Assembly: GCA_017654935.2 (NCBI GenBank)
Contig: CM065693.1
Span: 20,127,591 to 20,191,590, forward strand
DNA length: 64,000 nt
From: Phymorhynchus buccinoides
Taxonomy: Eukaryota > Mollusca > Gastropoda > Neogastropoda > Raphitomidae
Reading direction: 5' to 3'
In this document: in pieces, positions 22,118-34,451 of the stretch
Position numbering within the stretch: position 1 is the stretch's first letter
Layout: the number at the start of each line of letters is the position of its first letter
Translations under genes and position numbers: made by a program
Notes under the pieces: model-generated
Told to the model about the DNA's origin: nothing
Seen by the model: only the letters and a program-made list of their open reading frames with translations
The model's database searches: none

Positions 22118-22734
22118 TTATCAAAACCAAAATTGGACTCATCACGGAACGAAGCAGTCCAATTCGCAGCAATTAAAATGTGATGTTCTTTCTGTACTCG
22201 ACTGCTTTTATCGAGTGATCCCTAGCGAGTGTTGCTGGGTATAGTTAACATTTGAATGTATTATATACAATTAAAGTGTCCTACATTTGTCTGACTGTGA
22301 TTTTCAGTCTTAAGAATTCACTGCACATTTGTACATGTGCTTGAAAATCACATGAATGAATATAACAATAGGACAAATTATATTTTTAGAGAAGATGACA
22401 CTGTATGTGTTTCCTTCTCCCTTGCTATCTGTCTAAGGCTATCATGTTGTGTTAGCTATGTTTTGTATGTTTTCTTTTTACATCATCTGTTTAGCATGCT
22501 ACTGCATGCGCATTCTTAGAGACACATGCATGCAATGATTACAAATGCAAGCAGCATACTTACGCACACAAATCACAATGCATATGCATGCCCACAATTG
22601 TTTCATATTGCACTGATGTGCGTTTACCATAACAAGTGCTCGCATAGTTTCCATGTGTTAGCTTGGTATTTCATTGACCATGTTTGAATGCCTTTTGTAG
22701 AGTGAAAGATTTTCAGGAAAGCTGAAAATGATAT

Positions 22735-22918
22735 TTTACGTCCTCTCGATCATAGACACACATGGGACATTTGTAAATACAAAGATGGTGGGAACAATAC
22801 TGGCTGCAGTGCCAGGAGGCAGTACAACACCAGTAAAGTCCCGAGTTTTTAACAATATAGATAGGTGTAGCGGTAACCACGCCTCGGTTAAACCTCATTG
22901 GCTATGGTACCGCCACTA
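22735..22918 (-). repeat. Dispersed repeat 'CCTCCGGGCATTGCC' family
   Basis: Reverse of 42696-42886. Contains TACCGCTACA-type ends around AACCGAGGCGTGG, then GGCA.TGCCTCC and GTCCCATGTGTGTC. Shorter copies at 52797-52915 and 54415-54535. Confidence 0.7.
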
Positions 22919-23697
22919 AATATTAATAAAGATTTTCAGGAAAATGTACAGAGTCCCATAAGCAATTGGTATACTATAATAGAGGATGTTAATTACTATA
23001 AATAAGGAACATTGATTTGGTTGTACTTAGAGCAGTACCAACATAGATCACGAAAGTTTGTATTTTAGTCAGATTAGCATTTGACTGATTGCAATAAGTC
23101 TCCAACGGTCAGCTTAAAGGGACAACTACCGATCCTAGGGATCGGGTGTAGACTGCTAGCCTAGTCGCTGCGAAGTTCTGACTCACAGTGGCTCGAGCAA
23201 CAGAGAAAAAAGAACGGTTGAACCGTCTCTCTCGCCTGCCGCGATAAGAATGATGCCTCTCGCCTCGCATGAACGTTTTATATATGGCGGCTCTGGGTTT
23301 AAGGGCGAAGGGAGATCACCACTGATAGCCCCTTCTTTAATAAAAGAAAAAGGGGCATAACCTGTATAGCTCCAAAGGGACTCTGGTGTGAGAGTACCCT
23401 CCCTTACTGAGGTTATAAAGCACTGTCTCAGTGTCTGTGACCATTGAGATTCAGTTACTTTAGAAATTTGTTTTGGTGTTTTTTCATTCTCTTTAACAGC
23501 AGGAGTACAGTTGCAGATTTTGGTTTCGTTTTAAAGAAAACATTCGCAAATTGCTTATAAAGAAAAAAGAAAGAAAGTTACACTTCCTTCTGTCACCACC
23601 CTACTTCCTTGACTCATTTGGCCCAAACTGAATTTTAGAATTCCGCACTCCCATATCCATTTCAGTCAGGTTGCATTATTTTCTAAGCCCCATTGGT

Positions 23698-23945
23698 TTA
23701 ACCCTTTCAACGCTAGCCACTCCTCAGCCAAAATTTAGCATTAAACTTAACTGGGTAGAGAAAAGATTGTGTCTGCAATATATTGGAGATTCCTCTGTGA
23801 CATGCATAAAATGGGGCCTATCCTTACCTCCCCAAATTAAGAACATAAGGTCACTGGATACCAGACCCTCATTTGATGCATTTTAGTGACATGGGTGTCA
23901 AATCATTGTGGTGCCAAGAGGCGACAGTGGCGATGAAAGGGTTAA
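23698..23945. mobile_element. TTAA MITE family P1, copy 3
   Basis: TTAACCCTTTCAACGCTAGC at left, GCGATGAAAGGGTTAA at right, interior as in the other P1 copies. Confidence 0.85.
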
Positions 23946-24697
23946 GAAGGCTGAGAACAGGTTTTCCAATGCTCTGGAAGCTAGGAAATGCCTTTATGCT
24001 GTGACTTTCTCTACCGTTCCCTTAGTCCTGTGGCGATGACGCCTTTGTCGACTGCTCCTTGACGCAGTGAAAATGTGTGGTCCCTAAGAAAAGAACTCGC
24101 CCTCTTTCCACCTGTATTTAACAATGCACATGAACGTCTGTGTGTGTACGTCTGTGTGTGTGTGTTTGTGTCTTTGCTGCGCTGCTCGCTCTTTGTGGAT
24201 CTCGGTCCACCCTCCTCCTTCCCGTCCCGACTAACCGTCACAAAACTTTCTCGGTAAGTTTTCATCACCACATTTTCTTCCTTCCTTCCTTCCTTCGCCT
24301 GGATTCAGTTTTTCACTTTTTCCCCCCCATTGTTATTTGCAATCTTTTGTTTCCATTCTGTGCTGGAATGTCTTTTTTGGGGTTTAATTTCTGTTACCTC
24401 TTTGCCTTTGAGTTTTAGTTTTCCCTCCCATTCAGATTCTGTTTTTTTGTGCAAAATTATCTTTCTTATCCATGTTTTTGTTCTGGTTTGGGACTACCGT
24501 CATTGTTTTCTTTGGTTTGGGTTTCCAGATGCAATTTTGGTGAGATCTTTTCCCCTCTGACATTCAAGCTCCAGCATTTACTTTATGAGTTTTCTCTGTT
24601 CTGTTATAACTTTGAAATCAAAATTATAATTTCTATCGCATTCCAACTTATGGTTGATTTGTTTTCTGTTGTGACTTTCAGTTGGCTGTTCTTTTGT

Positions 24698-24962
24698 AAT
24701 ATTTGATTGGAAAGTTGATTGTTATTTCTGGTTGAAAACTGCATCATGATTTTTGGTTGGAAATTCTGCTATCATTTCTGGTCGAAAATACTATTGAAAC
24801 TTTAAGTTGAAAATTCTGCCATCATTTGTTTGAAAAAGAAAGTTATACCTTTGGCTGAGAATTGAAGTGAAAACTTTTAGTTGAAAAGTCAGTCATGCCT
24901 TCGGTTGAAAATTCTATCAGTTTTTGGTTGAAAATTCAGTCGTAATGTTTCAGTTTGGTTAA
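24698..24962. repeat. Degenerate ~30-bp tandem repeat
   Basis: Eight or so irregular copies of TTGGTTGAAAATTCTGCxATCATTT. No coding potential. Confidence 0.65.
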
Positions 24963-25294
24963 AATAAAATTTGTTGCTGTTCCTCCTCTTTGATTTAAAA
25001 GAAAAATATATGTCTTTTCTTCTTAAACCTTCTGCCTCTTGTTTTGTTTTGTTTTGTTTTGTTCGGTTCTGCATTATTGATTCACTGTGCTTATTTGCGA
25101 TGCAATGATTTGTGGATTCACAGGTTTTTGCCAAAGTAAATAACAAGGGCGACTGTGGGGTACCTTTTTGCTGCTTGGGTGGTTGGGAAAGGCACCTGTT
25201 TGTCCGGTTTTCTTCTCTTTTTTCCCCTCATTATTTCTGCTTATTTTCCCTGTCATAATCTACATCAGTTTGTTCATATCAAACTCTGGCTTTT

Positions 25295-25862
<568 letters not shown>

Positions 25863-26366
25863 GTTGATAAGAAATATCATGGACATTATATTGAAAACAA
25901 TTTAGTCAACTGAAATATCATATCTGTTACTGTCGTAGCTTAAAAACTGATGTTCAATAATGTATAGAAATGTAACATCCTTGTTACAAACTCTCTCAGT
26001 CTTTAATTATTTGTATTATGCGAAATAAGTGATTTTGAGCTGTGTGCATAGTTAGGGAACAGTGCATCAGTTTTTGTTAGCTGTTTGCTTAACATAATTA
26101 ATATACACATACATTATGAAAATAAGGATGTTTGTTTAACTTGGCTGTTTATGTTTAACATGATTCTTCTTCACGTGTTTTAGCTGTTACAGTTTTCATA
26201 GCATTCTTTTACGGTGGTTCGATGATTAGATATTGCCATGGGTACAAGTGTTTTCCTTTTTACAAGGATTTCACTTTTTAAAAAAGAATTTTACCAGAAA
26301 CTGAACTTCCTTTTTATAAAAAAAATAAATTGTCCAAAAAAAAAATGGGTGACGGCACATCGACTA

Positions 26367-26541
26367 CAGTGGAACCTCCCTTATAAGACCTTCAAAAATC
26401 ATCCAAAATGAGATCTTATATGGGAGGGATCTTATAAGGGAGGTCATTTTAATACTTACAAAGAAGGGCAATGTCTCAAGAAGTAGGTCTTATGTGGGAG
26501 GGAGTCTTATAATGGGAGGTCTTATAAGGGAGGTTTCACTG
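26367..26541. mobile_element. TA-flanked MITE (CAGTGGAACCTCC family), intact copy
   Basis: CAGTGGAACCTCCCTTATAA to TTATAAGGGAGGTTTCACTG, TA on both sides, 175 bp. Confidence 0.88.
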
Positions 26542-26865
26542 TACTATGAACTGGAATGAAGACCTGTGTGCTTCTTTATAAGAGCTACTGGCGGTATGTT
26601 TATATGCTTGAAGTACCCTCTTTTAAAAAAAAACCAGTCCAGGATTTATCTACTGTTTTCAGTTCCACTCCTAAAGGTAGCTACATGTACTACACTCCAT
26701 CTTCAGGACACAATGATTTCATGCATTTGAAATGTGTGTGATTTTGTTCTCGTTTTTGTTCCGTATCTGTATTAGCTTATGCCTTTAGAGGTGTGTTTGT
26801 GTTTTACTTTTTGTTAAATATTACATAATACACTGACTACAGTGATGATGATGATGATGAATAGC

Positions 26866-27850
26866 ATTATATTGTGTTTGCCCAGTGGCCATCCCTGGCC
26901 CCTGAAGTGCTGATCGAAGGCGTGCTGTGTTCATAGCGATAGTGTCATTATTGCTACTATACCTTCTATATCCTGTTGATATGACTTATATTGTGTTTGC
27001 CCAGTGGCCATCCCTGACCCTGAAGTGCTGATCAAAAGCGTGTTGTTCAGAGTGATGTATCCTCTATGTCCTATTGCTACTATGCCTTCTATATCCTGTT
27101 GATATGACTTATATTGTGTTTGCCCAGTGGCCATCCCTGACCCTGAAGTGCTGATCGAAAGCGTGTTGTTCAGAGTGATGTATCCTCTATGTCCTATTGC
27201 TACTATGCCTTCTATATCCTGTTGATATGACTTATATTGTGTTTGCCCAGTGGCCATCCCTGACCCTGAAGTGCTGATCAAAAGCGTGTTGTTCAGAGTG
27301 ATGTATCCTCTATGTCCTATTGCTACTATGCCTTCTATATCCTGTTGATATGACTTATATTGTGTTTGCCCAGTGGCCATCCCTGACCCTGAAGTGCTGA
27401 TCGAAAGCGTGTTGTTCAGAGTGATGTATCCTCTATGTCCTATTGCTACTATGCCTTCTATATCCTGTTGATATGACTTATATTGTGTTTGCCCAGTGGC
27501 CGTCTGTGGCCCCTGAAGTACTGGTGGAGGGCGTGATGTTCATAGCGATAGTGCCACTATACCCTCTATATCCTATTGCTACTATGCCTTCTATATCCTG
27601 TTGATATGACTTATATTGTGTTTGCCCAGTGGCCCCTGAAGTACTGGTGGAGGGCGTGATGTTCATAGCGATAGTGCCACTATACCCTCTATGTCCTTTT
27701 GCTACTATGCCTTCTATATCCTGTTGATATGACTGTTATACTGTGTTTGCCCAGTGGCCATCCCTGACCCCTGAAGTACTGATCGAAGGTGTGCTGTTCA
27801 GAGCGACAGTACCACTATACCCTCTATGTCCTTTTGCCACTATTGGCCAC
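26866..27850 (+). repeat. ~123-bp satellite made of the 5' edge of a PTB exon
   Basis: Eight tandem units, each with TTTGCCCAG/TGGCCATCCCTGA, CCCTGAAGTGCTGATC and a GTG.TGTTCA-type segment. Compare the true exon at 28109: CAG/TTGCCATCCGTGATCCTG, CCTGAAGTGCTGATCGAGGG. Pseudo-acceptor AGs lie at 26885, 27004, 27127, 27250, 27373, 27496, 27629 and 27754; the spacing is 123 bp in the middle of the array. Reading through a unit in the host frame gives VAIPDPEVLI(K/E)SVLF, then a stop in the intron-derived part, and there is no donor. These are partial exon copies, not usable full exons. Confidence 0.88.
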
Positions 27851-28108
27851 TGCAAGTAGGGTTATTAACACCCTTGACGGCAAGAGTTGAGCCCTTGTTG
27901 ATCAGTATCCAAAGGGGCATTCACTCTTGCAAAAGGCAGCCATTAAGTGGCCTCAAATAGGGTTACTGGCGAGAGTTATGCCCTTGTTTGGTCAGTGCTC
28001 AACCATCTTCCCCCACCCACCAAGGGCATTCACTGTTGCAAAAGGTGTTCTTTGCAGTGGCCAATATATACACTGTGTGTTGAAGTGTGTTGTGGTCTGT
28101 TCCTCCAG

Positions 28109-28260
28109 TTGCCATCCGTGATCCTGACCACCCTGAAGTGCTGATCGAGGGCGTGCTGTTCAGGGCGCGCTACCTGGGATCTACCCAGCTGGTGTCCGAG
28201 GGCCAGCCCTCCAAGCCCATGCGCATGATGCAGGCACAGGAGGCCGTTGGCCGCATCAAG
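28109..28260 (+). CDS. APBA1: APBA/X11-like adaptor, PTB domain exon 1
   Basis: 152-bp exon. The acceptor CTGTTCCTCCAG ends at 28108 and the donor AAG/GTGAGC starts at 28261. The first two bases complete a Val codon with microexon d; exit is phase 0. It encodes [31 protein letters not shown] and [27 protein letters not shown] is the first PTB beta strand and RMMQAQEAV(S/G)RIK the first helix, both diagnostic of X11/Mint/LIN-10. In this family the PTB binds NPxY-type peptides such as the amyloid precursor tail at the membrane. GC content is much higher than in the flanking introns. Both edges of this exon are duplicated in the neighbouring introns. Confidence 0.97.
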
Positions 28261-28545
28261 GTGAGCAAAAGAACGGAGACAGCTATGAGTCTTTTCATGT
28301 TATTTTGTGGGACTGTCATGCGCATGATGCAGGCACAGGAGGCCGTTGGCCGCATCAATGTGAACGAAAGAACGGAGACAGCTATGAGTATTTTCATGTT
28401 ATTTTGTGGTACTGTCATCTCAGCCCTCCAAGCCCATGATGCAGGCACAGGAGGCCGTTGGCCGCATCAAAGTGAGCGAAAGAAATTAGACAGTTAGGAG
28501 TCTTTTCATGTTATTTTGTGGGTCTGTCATCTCAGCCCTCCAAGG
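28261..28545 (+). repeat. Tandem copies of the 3' edge of PTB exon 1
   Basis: The last about 40 bp of the exon (ATGCGCATGATGCAGGCACA to GGCCGCATCAA) plus the first about 60 bp of intron recur twice. Pseudo-donors are at 28360 (AAT/GTGAAC) and 28472 (AAA/GTGAGC). The segment 28261-28359 is 99 nt with no stop, so use of the first copy donor would add 33 residues in frame. The second copy (211 nt) would shift the frame. A third partial copy fades out near 28545. Confidence 0.88.
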
Positions 28546-28611
28546 CATACCCTGTTTGGGCTTCTCATCACTTCTTTGCAGTGTCATGAATGATACTGGC
28601 ACAAGAGGTTG

Positions 28612-28989
28612 TTAACTCATTCGCATCGGAACGATTTTGAATTATGCAAAAAACTCACAAATCACTCCTGCCATGCACACAAACAAAACATACATAAACG
28701 AAAGGAGAGAAGATTACAGGTTTTTACTTCAGGTTTAGACATAGGGAAATGGTAGATCAGACTTTTTTATATAAAGACTTTATATAGAAAAACTACACCG
28801 ATTGGTTCCCCCACAACAAACCATTACAAAAGTAAAGTCAGGGGCAAGATTGTGGTCTAAGGGAGCGAAGCGAGATTAGAAGTGACCATGGTATGATGTG
28901 CACGCAGATTTGCTTCCCTTGAAGCAAATGTATTGACAGATATCTATTAATTCTGGACATATTTGGCCGGAATGACTTGCATGAGGTAA
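28612..28989. mobile_element. TTAA MITE family P3, copy 1
   Basis: TTAACTCATTCGCATCGGAA at left, GGCCGGAATGACTTGCATGA at right (target decayed to GTAA). The interior (AACAAAACATACATAAAC, TTTTTACTTCAGGTTTAG) matches 53571-54201 and, inverted, 62185-62589. Confidence 0.82.
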
Positions 28990-29020
28990 AGAGAGGGGAG
29001 AGACGCAGATCTGGTCGACG

Positions 29021-29290
29021 TTTGGTCTGTGCTGTTCTAATTGCATTTCGGGTGTTGGTTATCATTTCATAGCAGTCTCTACAATATTTTGGTCTGTGCT
29101 GTTCTAATTGCATTTCGGGTGTTGGTTATCATTTCATAGCAGTCTCCACAATATTTTGGTCTGTGCTGTTCTAATTGCATTTCGGGTGTTGGTTATCATT
29201 TCATAGCAGTCTCCACAATATTTTGGTCTGTGCTGTTCTAATTGCATTTCAGGTGTTGGTTATCATTTCATAGCAGTCTCTACAATATTT
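29021..29290. repeat. 67-bp tandem repeat, 4 copies
   Basis: Unit TTTGGTCTGTGCTGTTCTAA...TAGCAGTCT(C/T)CACAATA with starts at 29021, 29088, 29155 and 29222. Copies are nearly identical. Confidence 0.93.
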
Positions 29291-30074
29291 TGGAAAACTG
29301 GGGGTTTCATTCCAATCAGAGATAGTGTTTATGGGATTTGTAAATAATGCTGGTGCAGGTTTTTTTATGAACTTATTTTGAATGACTAGAGCCTTGTGTT
29401 AATTTTTTTGTTGCATTTAATTCAGCGTCTTTGTTTATGCTGCTCAGATTTGCGTTCCCAGTTGATTCATATTTCAAAAGGAAAAAATGGAGTGCAGCCC
29501 TGTCATTGAGTTTGTGACTGTTATGGAGCTCCATTTTGTCAACTCCTTGACTATTATCCTTATCACAAAAAACAAACAACTTCACGACAAGTGTAAAGTG
29601 ACGTTATTTTATTCACAAGAGACAAAACAAAACTACTGAATATTTCGGCGAATGCGCCTTTATCAACACAGATGAACACAAAAACAGCAAACAGCAAGTA
29701 TAACCAAAGGAGCAAAAAATCAGGCAACAAAAGGAGCAAAAAATCAACGAGATCATAAAACAATGCTTCCCCTCTACAGTCCAATGCGTAAAGGCGGCTT
29801 TTGTGTTGTGTGGTTTTTGTTTTTTTATTTATTTTGTTATAATCCTTATTGACAAACAAAGGTATCTTTTTTCAGATTTTGTACAAATTGTTGAAATATG
29901 GCTCTGATGTTTTATTTAGTTTACTTTCTGTTCTTGTCTACTTTTGACATAACCTCTTATGAGGTGGTACCCTCAATTGTGGGAATGTTTCACTTTAAAA
30001 AAAAAAAATGTTTACATTTCATGTTGTGGCATATTAATACAGAAGATGCAAACTCTTATTATTATCAATGTTGT

Positions 30075-30562
30075 TGTATATTAATATTTTAATTAAAATA
30101 TTGTATTGATTGTTTGCGATTTGACATGTTATATCTTGTCCTAATTATTGTTGATTTTGTTTATGTCTATCGTATACTAATATTTTAATTAAAATATTGT
30201 ATTGATTGTTTGCGATTTGACATGTTATATCTTGTCCTAATTATTGTTGATTTTGTTTATGTCTATCGTATACTAATATTTTAATTAAAATATTGTATTG
30301 ATTGTTTGCGATTTGACATGTTATATCTTGTCCTAATTATTGTTGATTTTGTTTATGTCTATCGTATACTAATATTTTAATTAAAATATTGTATTGATTG
30401 TTTGCGATTTGACATGTTATATCTTGTCCTAATTATTGTTGATTTTGTTTATGTCTATCGTATACTAATATTTTAATTAAAATATTGTATTGATTGTTTG
30501 CGATTTGACATGTTATATCTTGTCCTAATTATTGTTGATTTTGTTTATGTCTATCGTATACT
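30075..30562. repeat. 96-bp tandem repeat, 5 copies, with perfect palindrome
   Basis: CTATCGTATAC recurs at exactly 96-bp steps (30169-30553). Each unit contains the perfect 20-bp palindrome AATATTTTAATTAAAATATT and is about 75% AT. Copies are essentially identical, implying recent expansion. Confidence 0.95.
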
Positions 30563-30681
30563 TTACTAGGCTTCGGTAAGTTCTGGTGTTTTCTGTGATT
30601 GTACATCCGTTGTCTTCAATGTCAACTTTTATTTTTTAAGCTGAACTATGCCGACAGAAATTGTATCAGTGTGCTATGCTG

Positions 30682-30926
30682 TTAACCCCTTCGCTGCCAG
30701 CCATTTTTCAGCCCCAAAGTATTATTTAACTTACCTGAGTCACAGAGAACAAAAATCTGCAATATTGCAAATTCTGCTGTGACGTGTATAATATTAGCCT
30801 ATCCTTGCCTCCCAAAATTACAAAAATAGGGTCTTCAAATAACAGGCCCTGATTGTATGCCTTTCAGTGACATGGGTGTTAAACCATTGTGGTGCAAAAA
30901 TGCAATATTGGCGGTGAAAGGGTTAA
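30682..30926. mobile_element. TTAA MITE family P1, copy 4
   Basis: TTAACCCCTTCGCTGCCAGC at left, TTGGCGGTGAAAGGGTTAA at right. Confidence 0.87.
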
Positions 30927-31522
30927 TGACATTTGCATTTTAGTTTTTCTTTAAGTGCATTGGATCTTTACTGATCATGAAGTCAAGTTTTTTTGTGCAA
31001 TTTGTTAGGGTTAGTTAGAATCTTGAGTTTTATGTTTTCCGGCAAGCTAGTAAGATAGAAAAGATAGCGCATGATTTAGATAAGCTCAAATTGGGCAAAG
31101 GTGCAGATTAATGCCCCCCCTTCCATTTTCTTGGTTCTTTCCGTTTTTTCAATCTTGCCTTTCTTACTGCAGATTGAGTACATAAATCTCCTTCGTTTTC
31201 TATATTTAATGTTAATTTTCATCCTTTTAAACAATTAAAAATATGCATAGTAGAAGATAAAGGCATGACTGTAAAAATGCAATGAACCAAGACGTTGAGG
31301 GGGGTATTGAATCGGCATATTAGCCCACAAATTCGTTAAATGTTTAGATGATAATCTTTTTTTCTCTATAAACAAAGACTTATTTATTTTTCAGTAAAAT
31401 GGAAAACATTTTCCATGAAAACAGTTGTCAACTTTTAGAGAATTAAAACTGGGGCAAGAGTGTGAAGACAATGTTGTTTGTGTTCTTTATTTATCTTAGA
31501 AACTTTAAAAATGTGTCACTGC

Positions 31523-31715
31523 CAGGCATGGTAGACCTCCGCGAATCACGGAAAATCCGCGAAACAGTTTGAAACAAAATCATTAAAAAATGCATTGAAA
31601 TGGCATGAAAAAGTGAAAATTTCACTCATTTATTGAATTTTATTGAATTTTCTTCGGCCCCCTGGACCCCCGGCCATTTTCCTTGAAAACCACTTTGCCC
31701 CCACTACCATGCCTG
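31523..31715. mobile_element. CAGGCATGGTAG TIR element, copy 1
   Basis: Starts CAGGCATGGTAG and ends CTACCATGCCTG. Flanks repeat CACTGC (31517-31522, 31716-31721). Other copies at 46709-46902 and 53202-53364. 193 bp, no coding capacity; hAT-like ends. Confidence 0.9.
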
Positions 31716-31904
31716 CACTGCACACGTTGGTTTATTTCATAATCAAATAAATGACTTTTTGGGGGGCTGATATTAGTAGTAGTAAATAATGAAGCTGATG
31801 TTCAAATAAAATCTTTTGCAGTTGCTTTTTGTCTGTTTTTATTTTAGTGTGTTTCGTTGTTGTTTGGACAGGCATGGCGTTAGCATCAACTTTCCATTAT
31901 TAAT

Positions 31905-32345
31905 CTTCTGCATTCCTAGGCCATATGGCCATAATGGGGGAGATACGTATGTGTCTGTTTTTCAGTTTTTACTGGTCTCCCCGCTGCATTCAGCAGACAT
32001 TCCAATTTTTTAGAAGTTCATAGGAGAAAATGAATTGGAAGATTTTTTTAAGGCAGGAGAATGGGCCAGTAAGGCAGAAAAATAGTAGACGATAGTATGA
32101 AAAGGAAAAGTCAGAGTCAAAGAGAGTGATATTTTTGGGACTATAAGGTACACCTTTGTATAAGGCGCACCCCCCAAATTTTACCCAAATTTCAGATTTT
32201 GTTATCATATTTTTTTACTATTTTATTAGTCATATTATAAGGCGCAGGGGTCTCAGTCTGGGGAAAAAGTATCTCCTTATAGTCAGAAAAATATGGCAGA
32301 TGAAGTTGCTAGCACAGAACTTCCAGAAGGTGGGGAAACTATTTG
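31905..32345 (-). repeat. Modular retroposon, module A, split by a MITE
   Basis: Begins CTTCTGCATTCCTAGGCC and continues through the common body to CAGAACTTCCAGAAGGTGGGG. Between AAAGAGAGTGA and CAGATGAAGTT a TA MITE of about 168 bp (32129-32297) interrupts it. Confidence 0.78.
32129..32297. mobile_element. TA MITE-S (CGGACTATAAGGCGC family), nested
   Basis: Ends resemble ACCGTATTTTTCGGACTATA and its inverse. The interior has AAATTTCAGATTTTGTTAT, ATTAGTCATATTATAAGGCG and GGGGTCTCAGTCTGGGGAAA. Other copies: 34232-34405, 36707-36877, 40595-41187, 44206-44394, 49513-49696; partials near 44740 and 44890. Confidence 0.82.
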
Positions 32346-32957
32346 TACTGAAAGACCCCCACCCCACCTCGTATCCTCACAGGTGACATTATTAATCTGT
32401 TAGCCTCAAAGAACATTACACTAATACTGGAGAGGAAAATGAAACTAAAGGTTGATTGTTCAAGCATTAATTTTGTTTTATCAAGCTGCAATATATATTG
32501 TTTGTAAACTATTTCATCATCTGTGTTGAACTATTCATGCAAAATGTTTACTTCTACTGGAAGCTGAATTAAGATGGGAAGAGGGTGAGGGAGCGTGTAG
32601 AGGGAAAGGGGTTGAATTATCTTGCTTAGCTAAAAAAATAAAATAAAATAAAAAAGTTTTGTAAAATTTAGAATATTGGATATTGCTTCTGACATCAATA
32701 ATGTTATTTTTGTGCTTTTTGTTTTTTGTGGGGGTTTTTTCTCTGTATTTTTGACATATTGCCTTATGTTTGAATTTGGAAATAATCACATGAGTTCACA
32801 CTCTGTTTCTTTGCTATTGTATTGTAACCAGTGTCTCTGTGTGCATGTGACTGTCTGTTTAAACTGAGTTGCTCTGTTGTGAATAGAAATAGAAAGCCAA
32901 TTGCGGTTTATCATGCCTTATGTCTTGACACCTCTTCTTTTCCTGTGCTCACCCCTC

Positions 32958-33062
<105 letters not shown>

Positions 33063-33692
33063 CTCCCTCCCACTCGCTCCCCTACCCTATCTTACCCCCT
33101 CTCTCTGCTTCTTTCACCCAGTTTTGTTTTATGTGCTGATAAATCACATCAGCAAGGTGTAAAGGATGAAGTAGCAGGTGTTTCTCAGTCTGGTTAAAAA
33201 AAAGAAGAGTGTGACGAATACATGTAGTTCTTACTGGTACCAAGGATATTCTAAAGGGGAAGATAAGCATCCGGTCTCTTTTCCCTATATGAGTAGTGAG
33301 GACAGAAACACTGGTTATGTCCCTTTTAAACAGGACACATTTTGCACGTCGATAGGCCAGTTGAATTCTCCGTTCAAATTCCAGTCTGAGTTTTTGGATA
33401 GCCTCCACTGTGAAAAGTGTACTGTCCCCACTAACGATAACTCTATCAGCCCGGTTCTCCGAGCTCTTAAGTAATCCATCTTACCCTTTTAGAATATCTT
33501 TGCTGGTACCCAGTTTTTAATGAAATACCCACTGTCCATTCTGTCTTCACCCACCGCTACCTGTCTCCCTGCTACCCACCTTTTCTGTTGCGTTTAAAAA
33601 AATAAATATAGTTACGAAGATCTTTGGTAACTAAGCTTAGTAAAGAGAAGGTTCCGTCGAATAAGTGTCTTGCTGCAATAAAAAAAATGATC

Positions 33693-33992
33693 TTCTTCTT
33701 CTTCGTTCGCTCAGACAGTTTCCTGTCACATGAGCGTAGATGCGCCATGCTGCCGTTATGCGCCTAACTAAGAAATAGTTAGGCCCAGCATGTCCGACTT
33801 CGGCTGAAGAAATCTTTGTAAGAATTTATAGAAAAAAGGAAGGAGAATGGACCAGTGAGATAGAAAGATAGCAGATGACAGTAAGCAAAGGGAAATGGCA
33901 GAGTCAAAGAGAGTGACAGATTAGAGGAAGTTACAAGCACAGAACTTCCAGAAGGTGGAACTATTTGTACGAAAGACCCCCACGGGGGGAAG
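33693..33992 (-). repeat. Modular retroposon, module B, with TSD
   Basis: Begins with reversed (GAA)n, then GTAGATGCGCCATGCTGCCG, AGGCCCAGCATGTCCGACTT and the common body. AAAATGATCT occurs next to the tail side (33685-) and just after the other end (33993-34002), a plausible 10-bp target duplication. Confidence 0.75.
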
Positions 33993-34231
33993 AAAATGAT
34001 CTGATTCTGATATAATTGACTGCTGTCATACAGAAATTCCTTAATTGCATGTGTCTGTTTTTTAAGGGGTGGGGGGGGGGGGGGGGGGGGGGGTGAGGTA
34101 GAAAGAGTGATGCAAATTTGTTTGTATGGGAAAGATTTCCTCATCACTGTGAAGATGAATGATGCAGATACAGCTTAAATCCCCAGATCCCAAATTGAAC
34201 TTTTGTTACATGTACTGACATTGTTGTCATT

Positions 34232-34405
34232 TACCGTATTTTTGGACTATAAGGCGACACTGTTTTCCCCTCAGACGGACACAACTGCGCCTTATAATAT
34301 GGCTAATAATATAATAAGAAAATGGAAAAACAAGAACTGAATTTTGTGTAAAATGTGGGGGGTGCGCCTTTTAATAAGCTGCGCCTTATAGTCCGAAGAA
34401 TACAG
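34232..34405. mobile_element. TA MITE-S copy
   Basis: TACCGTATTTTTGGACTATA at left, TTATAGTCCGAAGAATACAG at right. Confidence 0.82.
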
Positions 34406-34451
34406 CATGTACAGTTTTAGGCTTTTTATTTTACAAACTTCTCTTTTGTTT

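Larger units (their letters stand above)
20821..22239 (-). mobile_element. Decayed Tc1-like DNA transposon
   Basis: Terminal repeats: left AGCAACACTCGCTAGGGATC (20820-) and right GATCCCTAGCGAGTGTTGCT (inverted, ending near 22236), flanked by TA at 20819-20820 and 22240-22241. About 1.42 kb, close to a full Tc1-like element. The transposase lies on the minus strand but is broken by frameshifts and an internal satellite. Confidence 0.88.

Noticed and set aside
26931..27380. 149-codon minus-strand frame with a 41-residue repeat
   Set aside because: A consequence of the 123-bp satellite period being a multiple of three; the sequence is antisense to copied exon edges.
33178..33474. 98-codon non-repetitive frame (YWYQGYSKGEDKHPVSFPYM...)
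   Set aside because: An acceptor-like TTTCTCAG precedes it, but its phase does not fit PTB exon 1 and it has no donor. Could be a terminal exon of a nested gene; evidence too thin to list.
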